A stretch of 64,000 bases of DNA from Mikania micrantha (lineage: Eukaryota > Streptophyta > Magnoliopsida > Asterales > Asteraceae): contig CM018695.1 in NCBI GenBank assembly GCA_009363875.1, positions 43,005,150 to 43,069,149 on the forward strand, written 5' to 3'. Of the stretch, positions 1-10,509 are shown piece after piece. Made by a program: the position numbers and the translations under genes. Positions within the stretch are counted from its first letter, which is position 1. Each line of letters begins with the position of its first letter. The notes below the pieces were generated by a model that was given only the letters and a program-made list of their open reading frames with translations, was not told the DNA's origin and ran no database searches.

Positions 1-536
1 ATTTTTAATTCAATTCGATTCGAAATTTGAATTTACATTATTTATATATTTTTTATTTTATATATACATGTAGTTTACTATATTTAAAAATTAGGTTTTT
101 TAGTTAAATGGTTTACTTTATAAAAACTGAAAATCTATTACACAAATGTCAATCTAATTACAAAATACTCATAATTTTAATACTTTTAAATACCGTACCC
201 CTAAACACCCATAACAAAAAGCGTCTATCGTGAAGCTCTAATTTTTGTGGCCGTTAAGCTCGAAAAATTTATCATTTTGGTTGTTAATTTATAATATTTT
301 GATTAGTTGTCACATTAAAATTTTTAAAATTGATTTGAAAGATTAAATAATAAAAAATTGCCAAAATGACCTGAAAACGGTTGAGCTAGAATTCGAGCCC
401 GTGGCATCTTCCTGGCCAGGCGAAAGCTTATCGGAATGTTTTTAACTGACATTGTTCGTTTATTATTAATCTTATACGCATCTGAAGCTCGCATCTTCCC
501 ATCTGAGCCCTAGTTTTAATCACTCGATCAGATACA
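1..536. other. AT-rich spacer
   Basis: No coding region or recognisable element was found. The first 360 bases are very AT-rich. From about 380 the base composition becomes more balanced and runs into the candidate exon at 537, so this part could be promoter or 5' UTR of a host gene lying mostly outside the recognised elements. That is inference only. Confidence 0.5.
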
Positions 537-713
537 ATGAAAGCTTACCGGAAGAGAGAGAAAAAATCGATGTTGTTCTTCCTTTTTCTCGCACCGATCA
601 TGCATGGGCTTGTCTTCTTCCTTCTTGTTTTCAGAAAGCAACAACAAAAGGTAATCCAATTGTCAAGAACTTATGTGTGGCTTGGCTTCACAAACGTCAC
701 AAAACCAACATAG
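537..713 (+). CDS. Possible host gene first exon (hypothetical small ORF)
   Basis: An ATG at 537 opens 58 codons. The first residues are basic (MKAYRKREKK) and are followed by a strongly hydrophobic run of about 20 residues rich in F and L, then basic RKQQQK. This is the pattern of a signal anchor or signal peptide. At about 650 the sequence AAAG|GTAATC fits a 5' splice donor, so the true exon may end there with the hydrophobic segment intact; read through, the frame stops at 711-713. No family is recognised. It could equally be a chance ORF, since the protein is short and nothing downstream confirms a second exon. Confidence 0.25.
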   Translation: MKAYRKREKKSMLFFLFLAPIMHGLVFFLLVFRKQQQKVIQLSRTYVWLGFTNVTKPT

Positions 714-1088
714 AATCCGGTTTGTCGATTCCGTAGAAAGAATGAGTTTGTCGTTTGAATATAAATAAGTAGAATGAGTAGTTTGTATGTGGAGACGTGA
801 AATGATCGAATTGATTTTCGTTTAATTGGGTAATTAGCAGTTTGTTGTTTTAGGATTTGAAAGGAAGGTTGTCGTAACATACCTAATATTAGAATATAGA
901 TTGCCATTCAAAACTGTTATGAATGATTGCTATAAATGGAGTTGTGATAATTCTTTTTAAATTGTCAACAAAATCAGTTTTCAGAATAAAGGCATCATGG
1001 CATTCGTTAAAATCACCATTTTGCCATTGATTTTTTTCAACAAAAAAGTTTTTAACATTTGACACTTTATGCCCTTGTTCTTCCTACT
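714..1088. other. Spacer, possibly intronic
   Basis: No element or coding signal was recognised. If the ORF at 537 is a first exon, this would be intron. Confidence 0.3.
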
Positions 1089-1383
1089 TATATTTTAGAG
1101 TAAATTACGGTTTTGGCCCCTGTGGTTTGAGTGTTTTAATTATTTTGGCCCAAAATATAATCTTTTATCAATTCAGTCCCTGTGGTTTAGACATATATCG
1201 ATTTTGGCCCCTCAAACTTAACTATTATAACGGTTTTGGCCCAAAATCTAACTATGGTTAGGGGCCAAAAACGTTAGTTGTCAAAACCACATGGGTTGAA
1301 TTGATAGAAGATTCTATTTTGGGCTGAAATAGTTAAAACACTCAAACCACAGGGGCCAAAACCGTAATTTACTCTATATTTTA
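1089..1383. mobile_element. Mutator-type MITE with 9-bp target duplication
   Basis: The element spans 1098-1374 (277 bp). Its ends are near-perfect inverted repeats of about 40 bp: the left arm begins GAGTAAATTACGG and the right arm is its reverse complement ending CCGTAATTTACTC. The 9-bp sequence TATATTTTA lies on both sides (1089-1097 and 1375-1383). Long terminal inverted repeats plus a 9-bp duplication are the hallmark of Mutator-like elements. There is no coding capacity, so it is a non-autonomous MITE. The inside repeats words such as GGTTTTGGCCC and TGTGGTTT several times, so the subterminal region is also built from repeats. Confidence 0.85.
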
Positions 1384-1652
1384 AAACACCCCTTTCATTA
1401 ACATTCATATATTTAAACACACTCGTACTTAAACAAGTATAAGTCTTGTATATATTTAGTTTGATAGAAATCACTCAAATCATCTTAATGATTCTTTTTC
1501 GAATTTTTGTATATTTGTTAGTTGGCATGATTTCAAATAAATATTATTATGGGAAAACCGTAAAGGTTACACTTTTTAACACGGAAACGTCACGCGAAGA
1601 GAGCGCGACTCTCTTATGAACCAAGTAGTAGAATGCGTGCAAAGAAGCATAT

Positions 1653-3789
1653 TGTCACACCTCCACCTCTCGTCACCTGAGATGAGGTCAGTCGTTACTC
1701 CGATATGATTGCGGAAGCATAATGGTGATGTCTCAGAGATGATGTGTGACTTACTTGAACCGATATCACAGCACACAGATTCACTTAAAATAAATATATT
1801 ACAAGGATTTCGTAAATACATCAACTTAACAACTAAGTTTATTACACAATCTAGTACATTTAAGTTCAACTAAGTGAAGTGCATCCTCACCATGTCGTCA
1901 CCGTTGTCCTGCAAAAATGTTAAGTTTAAAACGTCAGCACAAAGCTGGTGAGTTCGACAGTTTATTTAAACAATATGATATGATATGTAAATTCTCAAAA
2001 AGTTCAGTTCCGGATAACTATGAGACCTGTATCTAGTTCCTTTCGGACGTTCTGTGTTTTGATAAAGACACTACCTGTCGGTAAGTATCTTGATGCCTCA
2101 TTATCTTAATATCTATCACTAATATTAAGAAGATATTTCGGAAACAGGTACCAAACATTCACACAAGGGGAGGAGCAACCCTCCCAGCGAATTGGTTGTC
2201 AGCCAATAGTACTATCAATGATTTCTGTTCGGCCCCACATGGGTTCACTAGATACAGTTCAAGAGATGAGGACTTTTGATACTGTGATAAAGATACTAAC
2301 GGCAAAATCCCATGAAATCACACAAAAGTCACATGAAATCACACAGATAACAGTTATGCATATCATATGTTCAGAAAAGGTTTGCAGAGTTACCCCGATG
2401 TTTATAAAACATTAAAAAGAAAAGGGGTTGTACGAAACTCACCTGATGATTCAGTGGTAGCAGAATATCACACAAACTGGTAATAATATGATGATTCTGC
2501 ATTTAGTTTTATTTAATGAGTTATTAATGTTTTAACTTACTGATTAAATCTTCTTGAACGTCCAATGTCAAAGACATTGTCTTAATAGTCATCAAACCAA
2601 TATAAGATTTTTAATGATTATCTTAATAGCATATCATACAATGTATGATAATGTAGGAACCTATACTGATTCAGATTCCCAATACTAGGTTGATGACACC
2701 CTTGTTTAATCAGTATAATCTCAGATTAACCAAATAGTTAATGTTGTTGATTATAATGCTAAAGCAGTTTCTAGACAGTTTAATGGCTTAGGAATGATTA
2801 ATCCTTGTTATTGATTACCCGAATATCATGGAATATCACAATGTAGTATTAGAATAGGTTTAAGAACCATATTTAACATACTAATCTGACTGTTATCAGA
2901 AACATCGGATAATCGTTCCAATGAATATGTTAATGACTGTGATTAGTTTGAAACACATGGTTTTCACGTTGCATGTCAAAGATTAACCAAACTAATCACC
3001 TACATTGTCATAATCAAATGGTTTAAACCATTATAACCATTGTTATGATTCTATACAAACCGGGCATTACAACGGCTCAAAACAAGGATTTACCCGTTAA
3101 CAGTTCGAGTTTGTCATTTATAATCAATCCTAGCCATCATCTAGGCAATAATCAACAACCCTAACTATATCATTACGTTCAAAATCAAGATTTAATCATT
3201 CAAAATCAAACCAGAAGGTTAAAATGATTCGTTACCTATTCTGACGAATTCCTGCCGGTAAAATGATGATTAGGACTTGTTTTAACACTTCTAGATGCGA
3301 TCTAAACGTCGTGAGGCCTTCAAAATGAAGATTTTGCTGGTTTGAAAGAGAATTTTCGTGGGTGAGAGCTGGTATCGTCGAGAGGAAGGTTGGGATTGAG
3401 GTAAGAATGAAAAACTTGATTTTTAAGCAAGTTGTCGATCAGATCATCCCCAAGCGCATCGCCCCGACTCCCCTCCTCACTCCGCGCGTACCGCGCGGAC
3501 CAGGGCCACCAGATATTTTCGTTTGCTCCCTGCGCACATCGCCTATGGCCGTTGCATGGCCCGGGGCGTACCGCCCCGGGGGTTTTTCGTCCATTTTTCG
3601 ACAGAAACTTCGTTTCACGATTCCGGGCAATCCGTAACTCCGTTTCGCGCCCGGTTTTCGCCCACGTTCATCATTTCTCGCATGTTATCATCCTGTAGTA
3701 ATTTTGATTGCCAACTCAGCGTGGATTTTAAACACGATCAAATGTGCTCAATACATTGCTGACGTAACTCTTCGTACGCAATTATCACA
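1653..3789 (-). repeat. 3' LTR of the 1.65-12.6 kb element
   Basis: This is the direct repeat of 10510-12646, of identical length. Minus-strand ends are TGTGATAATT and GGTGTGACA. It carries the conserved leader signals: donor-like GGTGAGTT (minus, at 2436-2443) followed by CCCCTTTT, then GAACTCACC (minus, at 1947-1955) and an acceptor-like TTTTTGCAG ending at 1909. GC-rich palindromes with a GTACC core lie at about 3488-3580. The small ORFs on either strand across 3362-3762 follow the GC-rich segment and are not considered genes. Confidence 0.93.
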
Positions 3790-3800
3790 GTCTCCTCCTG
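3790..3800 (-). other. Polypurine tract
   Basis: On the minus strand AGGAGGAGAC directly precedes the 3' LTR start. A purine run at this place primes plus-strand DNA synthesis in LTR retrotransposons. Confidence 0.75.
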
Positions 3801-3852
3801 TTAGAAAAATTTCGTCCTGAAATTTAGTGAAGACTTACTCGATCACAATTGA

Positions 3853-5461
3853 TCATGAGAATAGGTGTGGGTATTTCTGTTTCATTTGATCTTCACGTTC
3901 CCACGTAAATTCGGGTCCACGCTTTGAGTTCCATCGAATTTTGACAATAGGAATGCGACTGCGTTTCAGTACCTTTACCTCTCGATCCATTACTTCAACG
4001 GGTTCTTCCCTGAACTGAAGTTTCTCATCAATTTGAATTTCTTTCAGAGGTAAGATCAAAGATTCATCAGCTAAGCACTTCTTCAGATTTGATACATGAA
4101 AAACATCGTGAATGTTACTGAGTTCAGGAGATAATTCAAGTCTGTAGGCCACTGATCCGATTCGTTCAAGAATTTTAAATGGTCCTACAAATCTTGGTGA
4201 AAGTTTACCTCTCTTCCCAAATCTGAAGATGCCCTTCCATGGTGAAACCTTCAACATTACTAGATCACCGATTTGAAATTCCAAGGGTCTCCGACGATTA
4301 TCAGCATAACTCTTTTGTCGATCGCGAGCAGCTTTAATTCGTTCCTGGATAAGTGCGATCTTATCAGTTGTTTCTTGAATGAGTTCTGGGCCTATGATTT
4401 GATTTTCACCTACCTCTGACCAACATATAGGTGATCTACATTTGCGCCCGTAAAGTGCTTCAAATGGAGCGCATTTAATACTGGTATGATAGTTGTTGTT
4501 ATATGAAAATTCAACAAGTGGAAGATGAAGATCCCAGCTACCCCCAAAGTCAATCACACAGCTTCTGAGCATATCTTCCAAAGTTTGATTGGTTCGTTCG
4601 GTTTGCCCATCTGTTTGAGGATGGTAAGCTGTGCTCATATTGATTTGTGTGCCCAGCGCATTCTGAAGAGTTTGCCAAAATCGTGACGTAAATCGACTAT
4701 CTCTATCGGAAATAATAGAGATTGGTACTCCATGTCGAGATACAATCTCATTAACATAGAGTTTAGCAAGTCGATCCATGGAGTAATCTTCTCGGATGGG
4801 AATGAAATGCGCAGATTTAGTAAGGCGATCAACGATAACCCATATAGAGTCGTGGTTACGCGATGTTCTGGGTAGTTTAGTAATGAAATCCATAGAGATC
4901 TGGTCCCATTTCCACATGGGAATCTCTGGTTGTTGCAATAACCCAGAAGGTCGTTGATGTTCAGCCTTAACTTTTAAACATGTTAAGCATCGACCCACGT
5001 ATTTTGCTATGTGTTTCTTCATTCCAGGCCACGAGTAAAAATCTTTCAGATATTTATACATTTTATCAGCACCTGGATGAATAGAATACCTGGATTTGTG
5101 CGCCTCATCCAAGATGATTGTTCTTGAGTTACCGAATAAAGGAACCCAAATTCGGTTCTTGAAATACAACACTCCATCAGTTTTGATATCGGGTTTCTTG
5201 TCTAATCCCCTCAGTCCCTCAGCAGAATAGTTTGTTGCTTGTAAAGCTTGTTGTTGAGCTTCTTTAATCTGAGAAATTATACTGGTTTGAATAGTCATCC
5301 CTAACGCTTTTACACGTAAAGGTTTGACTCGTTCCTTGCGACTCAAGGCATCGGCTACGACATTCGCTTTTCCTGGATGATAACGAATCACAGTCATAGT
5401 CGTTCAACAGTTCAACCCATCGCCTTTGTCGCATGTTCAGCACTTTCTGATCCAGAATGTG
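3853..5461 (-). pseudogene. gag-pol: Integrase with chromodomain-like tail (end of gag-pol)
   Basis: The open frame 5397-3853 (514 residues) starts at the end of RNase H (RYHPGKANVVADALSR) and holds a whole integrase. The zinc-binding histidines and cysteines are followed by CLTC at about residues 138-141. The catalytic core shows D in MDFITKLP, D in SDRDSRFTS, and E in TERTNQTLEDML within the expected spacing. The GPF/Y module (GPFKILERIG) follows, and the end is a chromodomain-like stretch closing with FTWEREDQMKQKYPHLF, as in Tekay-type chromoviruses where it guides integration into heterochromatin. Codons upstream (5398-5461) belong to another frame: a frame change lies at about 5385-5397, so this segment cannot be translated with the upstream part. 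Confidence 0.88.
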
Positions 5462-6022
5462 TTAAAGACTTTTATGATCAGTGTATATAATACACTTTGT
5501 TCCATATAGATAATGTCTCCAAATTTTGAGTGCAAACACCACTGCACCAAGTTCTAGATCATGAGTGGTATAATTCTTCTCGTGTACTTTCAATTGTCGA
5601 GAAGCACACGCAATTACCTTGTCATTTTGCATCAATACACACCCAAGACCTTGACGGGAAGCATCACAATATACTGTGAAATTATCAGTTCCTTCCGGTA
5701 ATGCCAAGATAGGTGCGTTGCAGAGTTTGTGTTTCAACAGTTGAAATGCCTCCTCCTGTTGAGAACCCCAAATAAACGGTTGACTTTTCTGTGTCAATGT
5801 GGTCAGTGGCAAGGCTATCTTTGAAAAGTTCTTGATGAATCGACGATAATAACCTGCCAGCCCTAAGAATTGACGTATTTCTGTTGGGGTTCGCGGTGTT
5901 TCCCATTGTTCCACAGCCTTGATCTTACTGGGATCCACTTGAATACCGTTTTGATTCACTACATGACCAAGAAATTGAACTTCTCGTCTCACACTTGGAG
6001 AACTTGGCATATAATTTTTCAC
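5462..6022 (-). pseudogene. gag-pol: RT end and RNase H segment of gag-pol
   Basis: The middle part of the polyprotein lies in its own frame. It begins just inside the RT connection (REVQFLGHVV) and runs through the RT thumb (QFLGLAGYYRRFI) into RNase H, with VYCDASRQGLGCVL, an ELGAVVFALKIWRHYL stretch and YTDHKSL, the three acidic regions of the RNase H active site. It stops at 5462-5464, where the family normally has glutamine, so this is a premature TAA. The upstream boundary is a frame change near 5985-5995, where a few bases are missing relative to the family. All three breaks lie within about 600 bp. Confidence 0.88.
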
Positions 6023-8561
6023 GTGCCAAAAGTTCTAAGATCAGTTTCAAGTGCTGAGCATGTTCATGTTGGCTTCGAGAATAAATGAGAATGTCGTCAA
6101 TAAATACAATCACAAATTTATCCAAGTAAGGCCTACATACCCGATTCATCAGATCCATGAAAACCGTAGGAGCGTTTGTTAATCCAAACGGCATTACTAG
6201 AAATTCATAATGCCCGTAACGAGTTCTGAATGCAGTTTTAGGAATATCATCTTCATGCACTCGTAGTTGATGATATCCGGATCTTAAGTCAATTTTTGAA
6301 AAATAGGTAGCGCCTTGAAGTTGATCAAACAGATCATCTATACGTGGTAATGGATATCGGTTTTTGATTGTCAATTTATTGAGCTCCCTGTAGTCAATAC
6401 ACATCTTGAATGAACCATCCTTCTTTTTCACAAAAAGAACTGGTGCTCCCCAGGGTGAGAAACTAGGTCTAATAAAACCCTTGTCTAAGAGTTCCTGTAG
6501 TTGACCTGAAAGTTCTTGCATTTCTGATGGCGCAAACCGATAGGGGACATTAGCAACAGGTGCTGCGCCTGGAATCAAGTCAATATGAAATTCAACTTGT
6601 CTCACTGGGGGTAATCCTGATATATCTTCAGGAAAAACTTCAGGAAAATCCTTGACTACTGGAATATCTGTGATATGTTTGGGTAAAGAATTATGCTCAG
6701 TCACATGTGCCAGGAAAGTATAACAGCCTTTCCTTAAGAATTTCTGAGCTCGCATACAAGATATAATACCAAGTTTTCTACCGGCTCGCTCTCCCTGAAC
6801 TACTAGTGTATTACCTTCATGTAATGGAATACGGATCACCTTAGTTTGACATATTACTTCCGATTGGTTATCTGAAAGCCAATCCATGCTGACCACAACA
6901 TCAAAGCTCCCAAGCTCAATAGGAAGTAAATCAATATTGAAAAGATGATCATTCAGATTCAAGGAACATCCCTGAATAATGCTATTAGTTTTGATTAACT
7001 TGCCATTAGCAAGTTCGATGACATAGGGAGTTTCTAGATCTACCACAGGCAATGAAAGTAATGATGCAAATTCAGGGGAGATAAAGCTCTTATCTGCTCC
7101 CGTATCAAAAAGAACTGATGCGTAAAGATTATTGTGTAAAAACGTACGAGTGACAATGTTTGCATCATTCCTCGCCTCGGTTGCACCAATCTGAAAAGCT
7201 CTTCCCCTAGCTTCATTTCCCAGATTGGTGTTATTATTGTTTGGACAGTTTCTAATCAAGTGATCAGGACTCCCGCATTTGTAGCACGACCGATTCGTTT
7301 GAGTGATTTGTCGGGGTGCTTGATTCGGCTGGCGAGCAGGCAAGCTACAATACTTGGTGTAGTGTCCAACTCTATTACAGTTGGCACAAGTAGGACACGG
7401 CCCAGTATGATGAAATGAACAATGAGTACATTTAGGCGCCTGTCCAGTGTAGCCTTTCATCTCAGAAACCACTGCACCATAATTCCTCCCGACTAGGTTG
7501 CTCGTTTCAGCCGGAACCTTGGCCTTGGTTTTTCCGAACCATTTTCGTTTGGTACCTTTAGAAACGTTTGAGGTACCGACATCACTACGGACCACGGCCG
7601 TCTGGGTTTTTGTCGACAACATACCACTCCTTACCGCCTCATCGGTAAGCTTTGTGGTCAAGAGAATTGCACGTTTAAGAGTCGTTGGTTCAGCTGCAGT
7701 TACCATTCCCCGAATCTGGGGAATCAGACCCTTAATGTACTTCTCGATCAACGCTGCTTCTGTAGGAAACATATCGGGAAGTAAGCAAGTAAGTTCGTGA
7801 AAACAATGGGTATACGCTAAACAATCAGCCCCGATCATCGAGTGGTTCCAGAATTCTTCCTGGAGCTTTTGAATTTCAGTGAGTGGGCAATACTCTGATC
7901 TAATCAGAGTTTTAAAATCATTCCAGCCCATCGAGTCGACTGTGGCTGAACCCAAAGTTTTTGCCTGGGTATTACACCAGGTTAAAGATGATTCTTTTAG
8001 AGAACAGACAACATAAGACACCTTATGCTCCTCCAAACATTGGCTGATTTTAAGTTTTGTTTCCATTTCCTCGATCCACCTTAATAGACCAGCCGCTCCC
8101 TCCTTGCCTGTGAAAGTAGGAGGGTTACAGGAAGCAAAGTACTTGTAAGTACATCCCTGCTGAGGTGGATCAGGAGCAGTTGTTTTTGTTGTTGTTGCAC
8201 CAATGGTAGTATGAGTTTCTACGTGACCACCAGTAGCATTATGTTCAGTATGATCGTGGTCACCACCAGAACCTGTAGTGATATGTGGTTGGTGTTGTAT
8301 CAGAACACCACAAGCAGATAGTTGTTCCCGCACAATTCGCGCTATCATTGCTTCGTTCGTTTCGGATCCACTTGCACCTGCAGGTGGAGCAGTGTTCGCT
8401 CCAGGGTTCACTGGTGGAGCAGTATTTGTTTCCAGATTAACCTGTGGATCTGGATTTGATTCAACATGTACTGATGGACCTTGATTCGGCCCTGAGTTAG
8501 TAGCGTTCTTGTTAGGCTTCCTAGCTGGTCGACCTCTTTTTGGAGCCATAGTTCTGCTCAC
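5925..8561 (-). pseudogene. gag-pol: Gag, protease and reverse transcriptase N-terminal part
   Basis: This is the first and longest piece of the polyprotein, 878 residues; the last 20 or so residues are out of frame after the frame change near 5990. The start fits MAPKRGRPARK, which is basic like other chromovirus Gag N-termini; a Met four codons earlier is also possible. The capsid-type region contains the LLRWIEEMETKL and EEFWNHSM stretches. Two CX2CX4HX4C zinc knuckles lie at about residues 392-405 and 426-439. The retropepsin active site DTGAD is at about 486, and the RT palm carries FIDD at about 820-823, a variant of YVDD. All these key residues are intact, so only the frame breaks downstream disable it. 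Gag packages the RNA, protease cleaves the polyprotein and RT copies the genome. Confidence 0.9.
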
Positions 8562-9422
8562 ATGCAGACAAACTCAGGTCAGTTCAAGAACATTACAGGT
8601 ATAACCCATTTGATCACATAAGAAATTTATATTGAAGTGTGATTATAGAAAGCAAAGTATAACTACATTGATATAGTTCTGATATGTTTTCAATACACAG
8701 AATCACCCAAATGTTTGTAGTTACACTCAGTCCTGATAATTCAAAAACATGGCAAAATATTACACAAGACTTTGAAATGTTGCCACACAGGACTTTGAAA
8801 TGTTGCCACACAGGACTTTGAAATGTTGCCACACAGGACTTTGAAATGTTGTCACACAGACTTTGATATGATGCCACAAGGGACTTTGATATGATGCCAC
8901 AAGGGACTTTGAAATATTGTCACATAGACTTTGATATGATGCCACAAGGGACTTTGATATAATGCCACAAGGGACTTTGATATGTTGTCACACAGAATTT
9001 GATATGATGCCACAAGGGACTTTGATATGTTGTCACACAGACAATTGAAATGTTGCCACACAGGACTTTGATATGATGCCACAAGGGACTTTGATATGTT
9101 GTCACACAGACAATTGAAATGTTGCCACACAGGACTTTGATATGATGCCACAAGGGCCTTTGATATGATTTTAATATACATACATATTCCACATATCACA
9201 TACAACACAATAGATACAAACAGAGATTCATAAGCAACCCATTTATTATACAATATCAGCTATTAAACAACCAAAAGTTTCAATACAAGAACTATCAGAA
9301 ACGGTAATATCAATACCAACTACCAGGGATCTATTTAACAATCAAAACTTCCCTTCTACATTACGTACCAACAACCTATCCGTCTGTGCATATAATATCC
9401 CAAAAGAACCGTCTGAACATAC
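8562..9422 (-). repeat. Leader with 23-bp tandem repeats (8766-9167)
   Basis: Between the extra ORF and gag lies a noncoding leader. Its core is a tandem array of about 17 copies of a 23-bp unit such as GACTTTGAAATGTTGCCAC, with a higher-order 69-bp period in the part around 9018-9155. Twenty-three is not a multiple of three, so the overlapping open frames on the minus strand (8614-9253) are periodic by-products and not proteins. The array is inside the element, downstream of the PBS, and would be present in the genomic RNA. Confidence 0.85.
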
Positions 9423-10181
9423 TTATCGTAAAAAGTACGATAAGCAGGAAAACATCATGGCTACTGCCGCCATAATCACACCCAAAACTATCATCCTGGT
9501 CTCGAAGCTGGCCATCCCCAGCCAAACCAGAAACTCTCTCACCCTCACCACTCCTGCTCTCAACGCCTCAACCTGCTGCCAAAAGGTAGCAATAATTCTC
9601 TGCACCCACGTCCTTCGCAACCGCTCTTCCACCGAAGTCCTCCACGCCTGTGTGTCCACCTCTAATGTGTTCACTCGATCTATAATGGTCAAGTGAGAAG
9701 TCAAAATCTCCAATACCGTGTTACGGGTATCATCTATCATGGCATTCTGTTGCTGTATATCCTGCCTCATCCCTTGCAGATCCTGAGTGACCTGCTGTAG
9801 CTGGGCTCTAAGCTCAGCCTGACGGGATGACTCCCCCACCTCATGTATGATGCCGGGCTCATCTCTAGGCACCATCTGACGTCTAGAAGGAAGACATGTC
9901 GTCTTGCGAGCTTGACCTCGCATCCGTCTGAGTCCATCCCACGCTGGGGCTCTCGGTGGAGATGGCATAGGTGCTGGTACAGGTGCTGGTACTGGTGCTG
10001 GTGCTGGTGGTGTCTGTGGTACAGGTGTAGCAGCCTGTGATGCAGCCGCAGATACTTCCGACGAATCGGAATCAGACCCCGAACTCGAGCTCGGTGTATC
10101 GTCTAGTATCACATAAGGAAACCTCTGGTAAATGTATCTCTCCCCTTGATCGGCCTTCGCTGTATAAACAAAGTTCCCAGA
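9423..10181 (-). CDS. Extra ORF upstream of gag: coiled coil with C-terminal membrane segment
   Basis: An open frame lies between PBS and gag on the same strand as the element. From 10112 it reads 229 residues; the frame is open up to 10182 but has no ATG there, and TTTATACAG just upstream resembles a splice acceptor, so its first exon may lie in the LTR leader. Visible parts: a Ser/Asp/Glu-rich N-terminus, a Pro/Ala/Val repeat tract (about 30-55), a basic stretch, a long heptad-rich Gln/Leu region (about 95-190) expected to form a coiled coil, and a hydrophobic helix near the C-terminus (MIVLGVIMAAVAMMF) ending SYFLR. No known family is recognised. Comparable ORFs occur in two other elements here (22920 and 26288), which argues against chance. 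A role in membrane association, Gag assembly or host interaction is speculative. Confidence 0.65.
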   Translation of the reverse strand, partial: SGNFVYTAKADQGERYIYQRFPYVILDDTPSSSSGSDSDSSEVSAAASQAATPVPQTPPAPAPVPAPVPAPMPSPPRAPAWDGLRRMRGQARKTTCLPSRRQMVPRDEPGIIHEVGESSRQAELRAQLQQVTQDLQGMRQDIQQQNAMIDDTRNTVLEILTSHLTIIDRVNTLEVDTQAWRTSVEERLRRTWVQRIIATFWQQVEALRAGVVRVREFLVWLGMASFETRMIVLGVIMAAVAMMFSCLSYFLR

Positions 10182-10493
10182 TCAGTACCATGTAATAGAT
10201 ATTGAATAATAACATTCAACATAAACATGATATGACATGTCCTCCTAGCTTAAAACAACTAATCGTCCTTATAGTTATTACTGTTCTGCTTGCTTTGAAA
10301 TTTACTAGAACGTACAAGTGATGCAAATTCCAGTTGTGCTGGCCAGTCAAAACTGTAATTTGAACTACTTGATTATTCTGGCTTAATTCAAAAACAAGTT
10401 TTGTTCATTAGTTATGTTCGGTGCTCTCTGTGTTACTATACGAGCCTATGGTTCTAATCTAGGTCTCTAGTCCACCTAAATTCTATAACCTGT
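10182..10493 (-). other. Leader between PBS and extra ORF
   Basis: Noncoding leader of the minus-strand element. Nothing is recognised except the acceptor-like site at its left edge, just before the extra ORF. Confidence 0.5.
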
Positions 10494-10506
10494 GGCTCTG
10501 ATACCA
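10494..10506 (-). other. Primer-binding site, initiator Met tRNA type
   Basis: On the minus strand TGGTATCAGAGCC begins three bases after the end of the 5' LTR. This sequence is complementary to the 3' end of plant initiator-Met tRNA and is the commonest plant retrotransposon PBS. It fixes the element's orientation. Confidence 0.93.
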
Positions 10507-10509
10507 CCC

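Noticed and set aside
3362..3762. Plus-strand ORFs in the LTR (and the copies at 12219-12558)
   Set aside because: They overlap the GC-rich palindrome segment of both LTRs, lie opposite to the element and show no domain.
8766..9167. Possible CRISPR-like array
   Set aside because: Units are directly adjacent without unique spacers, and the region is inside a plant retrotransposon leader.
8614..9253. Three overlapping minus-strand ORFs with repeated SYQSPLWHH-type residues
   Set aside because: They are translations of the 23-bp tandem array in different frames; the period is not a multiple of three, so frames stay open by periodicity.
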